This document shows positions 50,941 through 59,580 of a stretch of 64,000 bases of DNA, one piece after another. The notes under the pieces are model-generated. The model was given only the letters and a program-made list of their open reading frames with translations, did not search any database and was not told the origin of the DNA. The DNA comes from Rhynchopus sp. YZ270_cl-10 (Eukaryota > Euglenozoa > Diplonemea > Diplonemida > Diplonemidae). Location of the stretch: NCBI GenBank assembly GCA_964035575.1, contig OZ037914.1, positions 196,176 to 260,175 of the forward strand. Direction: 5' to 3'. The number at the start of each line of letters is the position of its first letter. The first letter of the stretch is position 1. The position numbers and the translations under genes are program-made.

Positions 50941-51132
50941 AGAACTGTGTGACACATGGTTTAGCCGTTGAGACTCGCGAAGGTTGCAGCCCAGCACAGG
51001 GCATCGCGAGCGACATAGAATATGTGTAACGCAGCAGGCAGGCCTGCGTGCTTTGCTTTACGACAACATCCAGCGTGGAGCTGTGCATCACAGAATGCGG
51101 ATGCCTCCAAACCCAATCGACGGTCGATATGT
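50941..51132. repeat. Spacer repeat R1, short copy 2
   Basis: Matches the second half of the long R1 copies (AGAACTGTGTGACACATGG to the AATCGACGGTCG end). Confidence 0.8.
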
Positions 51133-51164
51133 TACTTTTGTTGTTTGTTTGTTTGTTTATTTAT

Positions 51165-51399
51165 TTCGGAACTCAGATGGTGGTGCATGTTGAAGCATCG
51201 GCACAGAGACAGCCAAAAAGACTGCCCAATACGATTGGAGTGATTTGTGTGTGAATGTTTATCATCACTGACCTGCAAACTTCGTCTCGGGCAAGCAAAA
51301 AACGTGAATCAGCAGTTGTGAAAGCTTGCGAGTTAGGTGTTCGTATTCAACCGACACAAGGCCGTCAGATAGTACCGATCCTGTTGTTTCATCCTCTCC
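51165..51399. repeat. Spacer repeat R2, copy 2
   Basis: Near-identical to 48760-48992 and 56552-56785. Confidence 0.8.
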
Positions 51400-52216
51400 A
51401 GAGCAGGCTGCAGACAACAGTGGGGTGGGAAATATGACAAAAAGAAGGAACATTTTTATTGGTTTTTGGATTCTTTAGTTTTGTGTTCCGTTGCATCCGT
51501 CACTTCCCGAAGGCCTCGTGATCAGATGATTCCGTAACGTAAAAAGAGTGGATTGAAAATAGTGTTTGCAGGGACGACAGCTACTTGAAAGCTGAGGCAA
51601 CACTGCAAATCATATGCAAAGCAAAAAGCGTTGAAGAACATATAAAATAAAAGCAATCTCCACTGCAGCGGACGCGGTGTGTGTGCTGTGCAAGAGATCC
51701 CCGTCAGCACTCCTCTTCTTCTGCTCGTTGGGGGGAGAGGCAAATCAGCCACATCCACACACGCATCCCATCCACAGTGACACAGCAAAGTAACAACATT
51801 GGTGTTGTACTAGCAGCAGTCACCCGTTGCAGGTGCCCCCTTCTCCAAGGGACACGTGCAGGACAAAGTGAAGTTGGCACTGTGCAGACGCCTCGTGGAC
51901 GCAGGCACGTGTCAACAAAGCAAAATTGAAATGGTAACAAAATAGAAACAAGAAGGAAATTGCTAAATATAAAAATGCGAATCGTGTGATATAAGTTTGA
52001 CCTGCAAACTGCAGTGGTGATGTGCCACAGCGTTTGCACACGCTTCGAAAGCGTATTGTGAAGATAGCGAACAACGACACAGATGTGGAATGTGTGAGTG
52101 TCATTGCAAGAAAGAGGACAAACAAGGACAAGGCAGGCTGTGCACGTGCAGAAACTCATGTGTTGCGTTGTGTTGAGTGGTCTGCAACACAACACATCAC
52201 ATCACGTCACACCACT
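51400..52216. other. Spacer downstream of the cysteine-rich gene A
   Basis: 51490-51620 is a diverged match to 56865-56960 (CACTTCCCGAAGGCCTCGTG). A family C-like hairpin lies at 51882-51908 (GTGC/GCAC around AGACGCCTCGTGGACGCAG). No gene. Confidence 0.55.
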
Positions 52217-53155
52217 TCACTTGTCAAGTGTCATCATCGGGGCGTCCATGTCGGGAGTGGCAGACTCAAAGTCCTTCCCCACACACGTCGCAGGCGCACA
52301 CCCGAGGGACGGCCCCGCCGACAGCCTGCACATGTTCGTGTGGCACGTGCCCTGCTTCCACTGGCAGAACCCGTGCAGTGCAGGGTCCTCGCAGGCCTCG
52401 TCCACCTCAAGCATCGGGCACACAAGGCTCGACCCCTGGCTCAGCGCAAACACAACCCACTCTGCGTCCTCCTTCACCTCGATGCTCAGTGTCTCCCCAG
52501 CAGGCACAGTCTTCCGCCACGACGTCATGTGGTGTCCCAGTCCGTGTGCCTTCCCGGTCTTGAAGTGCGGGCCGCAGCTCGACCGCTCAAACCCAGCCTT
52601 TGCCAGTGTCGCAGGCACGTCACCCTTCTTCGCCTCACACGGGCTGCACTCGTACATGAACACCACAGCGTCGCACGCACCCGCAGGACCCTCGGGGCAC
52701 GTGTACCGCACCTCAGTCCCACCCAGCACCGTCTTCTCACGTGGCACAAGCGCCGTCCACCCGTTCAGGTAGTACGGCGGCAGTGCGTGCAGCGACGAGC
52801 GTGCGTCCAGCCCCGTGTCCCACAGCTCCATCCCCTCGTGCAGGAACGTGTTCCCCACAGGGTCGTTCGGGAACGGCTCCACCATCGCAATCGTTGCAAG
52901 CGGCACACTCGCACACTCCGGCACCGCCATGTCCGCACCCTGGCACAGCCCACTTCCCAGACGGCACTGCCTCGCCCCCGCCCCGTCCACACAGTACCCG
53001 TCTGCGTCAGGTGTCAGCCAGTTGTTCCCCGCACCCCCACGCACGCAGCACGACCCACACGCCGCAGAGCATTGCATCCCAAACCCGCTCAGCGACAGTG
53101 CCGGTGTTGCAAGCGCAAGCCCCATTGTTGCCAGCACAGCCATCCGTGACGACAT
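52217..53155 (-). CDS. Cysteine-rich secreted protein, copy A
   Basis: 312 residues. Family not recognised. Start MSSRMAVLATMGLALATPAL is a signal peptide (cleavage near 20-24). The frame is open upstream, but copy B supports this ATG because homology breaks before it. About 25 cysteines are grouped: MQCSAACGSCCVRGG (27-41), a middle set (YECSPCEAKKG), and a C-terminal set (GFCQWKQGTCHTNMC, GCAPATC), implying a disulfide-rich extracellular or vesicular protein. A cupin- or lectin-like middle (GHHMTSWRKTVPAGETLSIE) is possible but unproven. It alternates with the cathepsin genes and shares their upstream motif, so it may act in the same secretory programme, for example digestion or a coat. Copy B is identical in protein sequence by eye. 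Confidence 0.85.
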   Translation of the reverse strand: MSSRMAVLATMGLALATPALSLSGFGMQCSAACGSCCVRGGAGNNWLTPDADGYCVDGAGARQCRLGSGLCQGADMAVPECASVPLATIAMVEPFPNDPVGNTFLHEGMELWDTGLDARSSLHALPPYYLNGWTALVPREKTVLGGTEVRYTCPEGPAGACDAVVFMYECSPCEAKKGDVPATLAKAGFERSSCGPHFKTGKAHGLGHHMTSWRKTVPAGETLSIEVKEDAEWVVFALSQGSSLVCPMLEVDEACEDPALHGFCQWKQGTCHTNMCRLSAGPSLGCAPATCVGKDFESATPDMDAPMMTLDK

Positions 53156-53318
53156 CGTTGTGTGTGGGTCGGTTGTGTCGTGTGGAAAGATAAATGTGTT
53201 ATCTGCAGAGATGTTGTGTAGCGGTGTGGTCTCAAATAAGTTCGAGTAATTTATAGGAACAATATCGTGCAGCTGCAATGGTGTAGGTGTAAGCAAAGGA
53301 AATACAGCCATTCTCTTG

Positions 53319-53374
53319 CCTGATATAACTCCCGTCAGCGTCACAACACACGCAGCGGGGAACTGAATCGGCTT
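53319..53374 (-). promoter_or_regulatory. Shared upstream motif, copy 2 (cysteine-rich A)
   Basis: Identical to 50714-50769 and located 164 bp upstream of the ATG. Between it and the gene is GGTGTAAGCAAAGGAAATAC, also present before copy B. Confidence 0.6.
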
Positions 53375-53545
53375 ACAACAACAGAGAAGCTCATGGCAAG
53401 CTGGCAGGCACTGTCAGAACAGATCTTGGTTTGCGAATGGAATAAATAATCAACACCCGAAAGGGCTCATACGCCAGGTAAAAGTGTTGTCATCATGTCG
53501 CTCAAGGAATGCAACACACCAACACCTCTTCGTGTCTTGTGGTGA

Positions 53546-53735
53546 AGAACTGTGTGACACATGGTTTAGCCGTTGAGACTCGCGAAGGTTGCAGCCCAGC
53601 ACAGGGCATCGCGAGCGACATAGAATATGTGTAACGCAGCAGGCAGGCCTGCGTGCTTTGCTTTACGACAACATCCAGCGTGGAGCTGTGCATCACAGAA
53701 TGCGGATGCCTCCAAACCCAATCGATGGTCGGTGT
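53546..53735. repeat. Spacer repeat R1, short copy 3
   Basis: Same as 50941-51132. R3 extension sequence (53375-53545) precedes it. Confidence 0.8.
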
Positions 53736-54240
53736 TTTACTTTACTTGTGTTTGTTATGGAACCTTTTTCAGATTTTGGTTTCCGTAGTTGTGTGTTCTC
53801 CTCCATCCGTCACTTTGTGACCACAGTTAAATGATACCCGCACACCCAAAGCAAGGGTCAGAAGTGTTCAGGATTGACGTATGTGCAGTCTTGGCAAGAT
53901 CGGAACGGGTGGTAAAGCCCCACAGAGGTCGAGGGTGACTTCCACTAGCTAGGACCGCCTTTGTGTTGTGATGCGGAGGTGTTCACGTGGTTCATTCCGT
54001 GACCACATGCTAGCGTGTTGACGACACGAACCTTCAGGAGTGGACAACGTATGTCAATACTGCAACAGTGGTGCAATATCTCATTGCACTGTATGTCAAA
54101 AATCACTTCGACCCGTGTCATCATGTTTGTGTATAACTACACTAGTGACATACACCAAAAGCCACAGATGACTTAACAGTGAAGGCCGACCACCAAGTAC
54201 AATAACAGGAAGAGTGCTCTGGAAGAGTGGGCAATGGTTG
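53736..54240. other. Unique spacer
   Basis: It replaces R2 in this spacer. The sequence is balanced in composition (GGGTGGTAAAGCCCCACAG, CACTAGCTAGGACCGCC) with several short inverted pairs. No gene and no known RNA recognised. Confidence 0.5.
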
Positions 54241-54747
54241 TTGAAAATGCTGACAACTGTCAGTGGTCCCTCCACCCAAGTTCTTTGTTTGTTTTTGTGA
54301 ATTTACTTGCAAACATAATATACTATGTAACAGTAACCTGTACATTATGGCAGGATACAAGGGAAACTGCTGAAAGCTCTGTCTCACCACACACAGATGA
54401 GTCCAGCAAAAAAAGAGAAAAGAAAGAAAGAGAAAAACCTTGTCCACGAAACAAGAGCAACATAACATTAAGACACGCGAAGAGTCATACACGGTTTACT
54501 GCCACACCTCTCCAAACAAGAGAACTTGGAAGGTTAACAGCAGAAACGTGGATTAACACCAAAATAAGTGCTCGTCAGGTGAAACAAGAAAAACGCAGAA
54601 CAGTGCGAACAAAACGAATAAACAAATACGTTGAACAAAAGAACGACACATGTTCAAGCCTAATAGTGTGCATTTGTGGATGGCTTCCCGTGTCTGTGTC
54701 TTTCGTTTTCTGCTGTGTTGGGTGCAGATGCAGATGCAGCACAAGGC
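54241..54747. repeat. Repeat R4, 3' flank of cathepsin gene B
   Basis: Near-identical to 49062-49568. Confidence 0.8.
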
Positions 54748-55737
54748 TTACACCACAGAGTGGACGGCGTCCATGGCGACACCGCACTTGTTCTCACCAC
54801 GCACAATGCGGTAGTATCCCTCCTCTCCCCAGCTTGCTGCCCAGGAGTTCTTGATCTTCCAGTAGTCAACGCCGTTCTCGGTACCGAAGCCAACAATCAG
54901 GACAGCGTGGTCAAGGTCACGTGCAGAGGATCCACAGTTCTTCGGGCTGTCAATTCCACCCCTGTAGTCCTGCATGGGGGTGGCGTCAATGCCGATGGTG
55001 ATGGGTCCGACCTGGGCAAGCTGGTTCGAGATGTCGGACTCCTGCGACGCCTTGTCGGACACCTGGAACCACTTGGTGATGTTGGCAACGCTCTTGTGTC
55101 CCTCCACGCAGAGGTGGCGGATGCCGAAACCAGACTTGTACGGGTAGTCCGCCTCGGAGGCGATTCCACCGTTCTTCATGATCCACTTGAATGCGTTCTC
55201 CTGCAGTCCTCCACCACAGCCGTCGTCCGTCTTGTCGCACGACACAAGCTGCTGCTCCGACAGTGCCTGAAGCGGGTTGCCCTTCAGGAACCAGGTTCCC
55301 TCAATGTCTCCGGTGGTTCCGAAGCTCCAGCAGCTTCCGCACTGGCCCTGGTTCTTCACAGCCGTCACGGCTCCCTTCGTGGTCCAGTCGAAGCCCTCAG
55401 CGAAGGACTGGGTCGCGTGCTCGGGGAAACGGTTGCACGCGGTGCACTCGCCGTTCCAACGCGGTGCGTCGGCGGGAAGTGCCTTTCCACGCCTGTTTGC
55501 GTACGTACGCTTGAAGTCCTCCTGGGTCATGTCGGAGAACTGGGTCAGGCCAGACGCAGGGTTTCCGGACTTGGCCACACGCTCAAGCGAGGCCTCGAAG
55601 GCAGCGAAGCGTGCCTGCTCCTCGTCTGCCTTGTACGTCTTCCCGAAGTGGTCCTTGTACAGGGAGAACGACACCTCGTTCTGGGTCAGGGCAGAGGCAC
55701 AGTGAAGTGCCGCAAGGCCGGTCATCATCGCCTTCAT
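54748..55737 (-). CDS. Cathepsin L-like cysteine protease, copy B
   Basis: 329 residues, near-identical to copy A, with MKAMMTG for MKAIMTG the one protein change I see and a handful of synonymous changes. All catalytic and prodomain features are present (Gln130, Cys136, His277, Asn297). Unlike copy A, its upstream region (55738-56066) lacks the 56-bp shared motif and carries unrelated sequence, so the two copies may be expressed differently despite equal proteins. The homology block includes 507 bp downstream and stops within a few bases of the ATG. Confidence 0.95.
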   Translation of the reverse strand: MKAMMTGLAALHCASALTQNEVSFSLYKDHFGKTYKADEEQARFAAFEASLERVAKSGNPASGLTQFSDMTQEDFKRTYANRRGKALPADAPRWNGECTACNRFPEHATQSFAEGFDWTTKGAVTAVKNQGQCGSCWSFGTTGDIEGTWFLKGNPLQALSEQQLVSCDKTDDGCGGGLQENAFKWIMKNGGIASEADYPYKSGFGIRHLCVEGHKSVANITKWFQVSDKASQESDISNQLAQVGPITIGIDATPMQDYRGGIDSPKNCGSSARDLDHAVLIVGFGTENGVDYWKIKNSWAASWGEEGYYRIVRGENKCGVAMDAVHSVV

Positions 55738-56066
55738 TTTGTTTGTTGCTGTGTGTGTGAATGTGGTCTGTATGGTGTAGTGTGGGAATCATTATTGTAC
55801 CATGATTGAAAAGGAAAGTAGTAACTTTGTTCCATCGCTTCACTCCCACCAACACTATACCTGTGACCAACACTATGCGAATACATGGGGAATAAGACCT
55901 GCTCCATAATGCAATGCATCATGTCTGCCTCCAAGAATCATCCTGCTTCAACTCACGATAGATGGGTGTTAGTATTAGTGAAGGTTCGCATTAATGAGTG
56001 CGCCAGGTAGTGCAAACATCACAGTCTTATACGTTCGTGTCGGTTTATCATTCAAAAACTACGATT
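55738..56066. other. Unique upstream region of cathepsin B
   Basis: No copy of the shared motif is seen here and no gene. The sequence does not match the upstream region of copy A. Confidence 0.5.
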
Positions 56067-56514
56067 CGTTTTGTTCGGAATCTTGCACCCGCGATTGAGC
56101 CTTCCAGGGGCATCGAGGCAGGTCGGAGCTGCAACCCTGTGGCTCACCCACGACAGGAGCTTTTCAAAAGAAGAGAGGTGAGTGAGAAGTGAATGAAATG
56201 TGTCTAGCAAAGAGGATAGCCTCAGAAGAACACCGAAGAGTCCAGCCAAGGAACCAAGGCAATGCATGTGTACCCAACCAAGTCGTATCCCTCAAAGGGA
56301 ATCCCTCATCTCAACAAGAATGTTGCAGAACTGTGTGACACATGGTTTAGCCGTTGAGACTCGCGAAGGTTGCAGCCCAGCACAGGGCATCGCGAGCGAC
56401 ATAGAATATGTGTAACGCAGCAGGCAGGCCTGCGTGCTTTGCTTTACGACAACATCCAGCGTGGAGCTGTGCATCACAGAATGCGGATGCCTCCAAACCC
56501 AATCGATGGTCGAT
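56067..56514. repeat. Spacer repeat R1, long copy 4
   Basis: Near-identical to 48284-48736. Confidence 0.8.
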
Positions 56515-56551
56515 GCTTATTTTCACTTTTTGTTTCGTGATTATGTTTTGT

Positions 56552-56785
56552 TTCGGAACTCAGATGGTGGTGCATGTTGAAGCATCGGCACAGAGACAGC
56601 CAAAAAGACTGCCCAATACGATTGGAGTGATTTGTGTGTGAATGTTTATCATCACTGACCTGCAAACTTCGTCTCGGGCAAGCAAAAAACGTGAATCAGC
56701 AGTTGTGAAAGCTTGCGAGTTAGGTGTTCGTATTCAACCGACACAAGGCCGTCAGATAGTACCGATCCTGTTGTTTCATCCTCTC
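56552..56785. repeat. Spacer repeat R2, copy 3
   Basis: Near-identical to 48760-48992 and 51165-51399. Confidence 0.8.
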
Positions 56786-57301
56786 CTTCCGGTGACAGAG
56801 AACAGCGAATGGGGAACTGAGGAAAAGGAAAGGGGTGCTTTGTTTTGAACTTTTCATGCGTCCAGTCACTTCCCGAAGGCCTCGTGACTGGTCGGTTCAT
56901 GGAAAAACGTGGAATCAGTTTACAAAAACAGCTACTCGAAAGCTGAAGCGAAACTGAAGGTATGATTTGCCTGCACAGGAAGAGGTCGAAACATTCCTTG
57001 TGCAGTTGTCCCCTTCTCCAAGAGACGTGCAAAGGTAAAATGAAAATAAAACTGAATGAAGAGAAAAGAGAAACAACCAACAACAAAAAGGCAATAATAA
57101 CAATAACAATAGTCATATTCAGGTTCAGGTTCACCTGCAAATAGCGTGCTCTGGCAGCACAGCGTTTGCACACGCCTCAAAAGCGTATTGTGCGGTGAAG
57201 CAAGAAGCAAAAAGCTGTATGTTGAAAAGGAAAATGATGTTGAAAAACAGAGTAAGAAGAACAAGACAACGTGTCCACACATGACCTGACACCACACCAC
57301 T
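56786..57301. other. Spacer downstream of the cysteine-rich gene B
   Basis: 56865-56960 is related to 51490-51620. The remainder is unique. No gene. Confidence 0.5.
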
Positions 57302-58240
57302 TCACTTGTCAAGTGTCATCATCGGGGCGTCCATGTCGGGAGTGGCAGACTCAAAGTCCTTCCCCACACACGTCGCAGGCGCACACCCGAGGGACGGCCC
57401 CGCCGACAGCCTGCACATGTTCGTGTGGCACGTGCCCTGCTTCCACTGGCAGAACCCGTGCAGTGCAGGGTCCTCGCAGGCCTCGTCCACCTCAAGCATC
57501 GGGCACACAAGGCTCGACCCCTGGCTCAGCGCAAACACAACCCACTCTGCGTCCTCCTTCACCTCGATGCTCAGTGTCTCCCCAGCAGGCACAGTCTTCC
57601 GCCACGACGTCATGTGGTGTCCCAGTCCGTGTGCCTTCCCGGTCTTGAAGTGCGGGCCGCAGCTCGACCGCTCAAACCCAGCCTTTGCCAGTGTCGCAGG
57701 CACGTCACCCTTCTTCGCCTCACACGGGCTGCACTCGTACATGAACACCACAGCGTCGCACGCACCCGCAGGACCCTCGGGGCACGTGTACCGCACCTCA
57801 GTCCCACCCAGCACCGTCTTCTCACGTGGCACAAGCGCCGTCCACCCGTTCAGGTAGTACGGCGGCAGTGCGTGCAGCGACGAGCGTGCGTCCAGCCCCG
57901 TGTCCCACAGCTCCATCCCCTCGTGCAGGAACGTGTTCCCCACAGGGTCGTTCGGGAACGGCTCCACCATCGCAATCGTTGCAAGCGGCACACTCGCACA
58001 CTCCGGCACCGCCATGTCCGCACCCTGGCACAGCCCACTTCCCAGACGGCACTGCCTCGCCCCCGCCCCGTCCACACAGTACCCGTCTGCGTCAGGTGTC
58101 AGCCAGTTGTTCCCCGCACCCCCACGCACGCAGCACGACCCACACGCCGCAGAGCACTGCATCCCAAACCCGCTCAGCGACAGTGCCGGTGTTGCAAGCG
58201 CCAGCCCCATTGTTGCCAGCACAGCCATCCGTGACGACAT
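57302..58240 (-). CDS. Cysteine-rich secreted protein, copy B
   Basis: 312 residues, the same protein as copy A at 52217-53155 by eye, with few synonymous differences (for example in the CysGln codons near residue 28). Signal peptide and all cysteines are kept. A 55-bp copy of the shared upstream motif lies 176 bp before the ATG, but the longer R3 extension is absent. The spacing between paired genes differs from copy A by 94 bp, so the cassette was not copied as one rigid unit, or the spacers changed later. Confidence 0.85.
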   Translation of the reverse strand: MSSRMAVLATMGLALATPALSLSGFGMQCSAACGSCCVRGGAGNNWLTPDADGYCVDGAGARQCRLGSGLCQGADMAVPECASVPLATIAMVEPFPNDPVGNTFLHEGMELWDTGLDARSSLHALPPYYLNGWTALVPREKTVLGGTEVRYTCPEGPAGACDAVVFMYECSPCEAKKGDVPATLAKAGFERSSCGPHFKTGKAHGLGHHMTSWRKTVPAGETLSIEVKEDAEWVVFALSQGSSLVCPMLEVDEACEDPALHGFCQWKQGTCHTNMCRLSAGPSLGCAPATCVGKDFESATPDMDAPMMTLDK

Positions 58241-58415
58241 CGTTGTGTGTGGTTGTGGTTGTGTTGGGGTGTGTCTTGTTGAAAGATAAATGTGTTATCT
58301 GAAGAGGTTGTGTTGTGGTGTGGTTTCAAATCCTTCCCGAGTAATTCATAGGAATAATACCTATAGTGGCTGCAATGGTGTAGGTGTAAGCAAAGGAAAT
58401 ACAGCCACTCTCTTG

Positions 58416-58470
58416 CCTGATATAACTCCCGTCAGCGTGACAACACACGCAGCGGGGAACTGAATCGGCT
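58416..58470 (-). promoter_or_regulatory. Shared upstream motif, copy 3 (cysteine-rich B)
   Basis: It differs from copies 1 and 2 by one base (GTGACAAC for GTCACAAC), and the match ends one base earlier. Unrelated sequence follows, so the boundary of the core is sharp. Confidence 0.6.
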
Positions 58471-59580
58471 GCATACGCCATGACACGCTTACGTCAGCAC
58501 CAACACACACCCTCGATACACGAGGTTACAAAATGTATCAAAAAAGGGCACTTCGGCAATCTACTGTCTTTTTATTTGACTGAAATTTGATTATGCTTAC
58601 AAACTAAGTAAGTAAAAGGAAACGTTGCGCAAATGACAACCCAATAACAGATTAACATTGCAGAGCTAAACATCCAATTGCCATATCCGCCACCTAGATG
58701 ACCTAGGTGGCTCAATGGGGATTGGAAAGCAGGAAACCTAAACAGGGAAGCACTTCTGCAATTGGAAGAAACAAAAGGGAAACGTTGTTAAGATGAATAT
58801 GCCTCACCCGTGCACATCTTAACAAAACAAAAAACAAAACAAGAAATCAGCACACAAAACTGCGAGCAAACCGGGAGATACGACCACTGACCGCACAGCG
58901 GTGCGATGCTGCACGATGGCAGTGGACACAACCTTTTTGCTGCAACACCCAAATGAAGGGTTTCGTACTGACCAAACGTAACACCAAAGGTGCCAAAAAG
59001 AAAACGCAAGCTTAGTTGATAACCTGCACACGCCACAAGGACGCGAGCACGTGGATGAATGAAAAGATAATGCAAAAATAAAGATGCACCAGAGGGTGCA
59101 CGGTGAAGTGTGGCAACACTTGCTCCTGGCAGACAAGGAGGAGCAAGGCGCCAAAAGAGTGGAAGGCATTCATGCAAACGGGTCGATGCAGGTACCGAGG
59201 TGTTCTGTGCTGGCTTCATAACCTCAAACAAGATTGCAAATCTTTCAAAAGAAGCACAGAAAATAGAACCTCTTTACACTCGAACAGCAACAATGCACGG
59301 TGCGGACCAGAGCATTGTGTTGCTAACTCGGCACTGAACCGAACACATGAAACACCAACACGCACGCGATGTCCATTACATTAAAACGTATGTTGACAAT
59401 GAAAACACGAGAGGAACATGGCTAAAGCCTTGTCCCTGGGATTGAATGAACAGTGGAGTCTGCTGTGAGATACAAGATGTCGTACAGACACAAATATCTT
59501 CAACAACAAACTCGTTGAAACACAATAAACACAATAAAACAAATCTAGAGAGGGAACACTGCAACACAAGAAGACGGTGT
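58471..59580. other. Spacer with a family B hairpin
   Basis: No gene. It holds the hairpin at 58788 and an inverted CCACCTAGATGACCTAGGTGG at about 58690-58710, described by its CCACCTAG/CTAGGTGG arms. Confidence 0.5.
58788..58822 (+). repeat. Hairpin, family B (perfect outer stem)
   Basis: TTAAGATG pairs perfectly with CATCTTAA. The loop reads AATATGCCTCACCCGTGCA. Confidence 0.65.

Noticed and set aside
53820-54130. Possible structured RNA (SRP- or RNase P-like)
   Set aside because: Short inverted pairs exist, but I see none of the conserved motifs of those RNAs.
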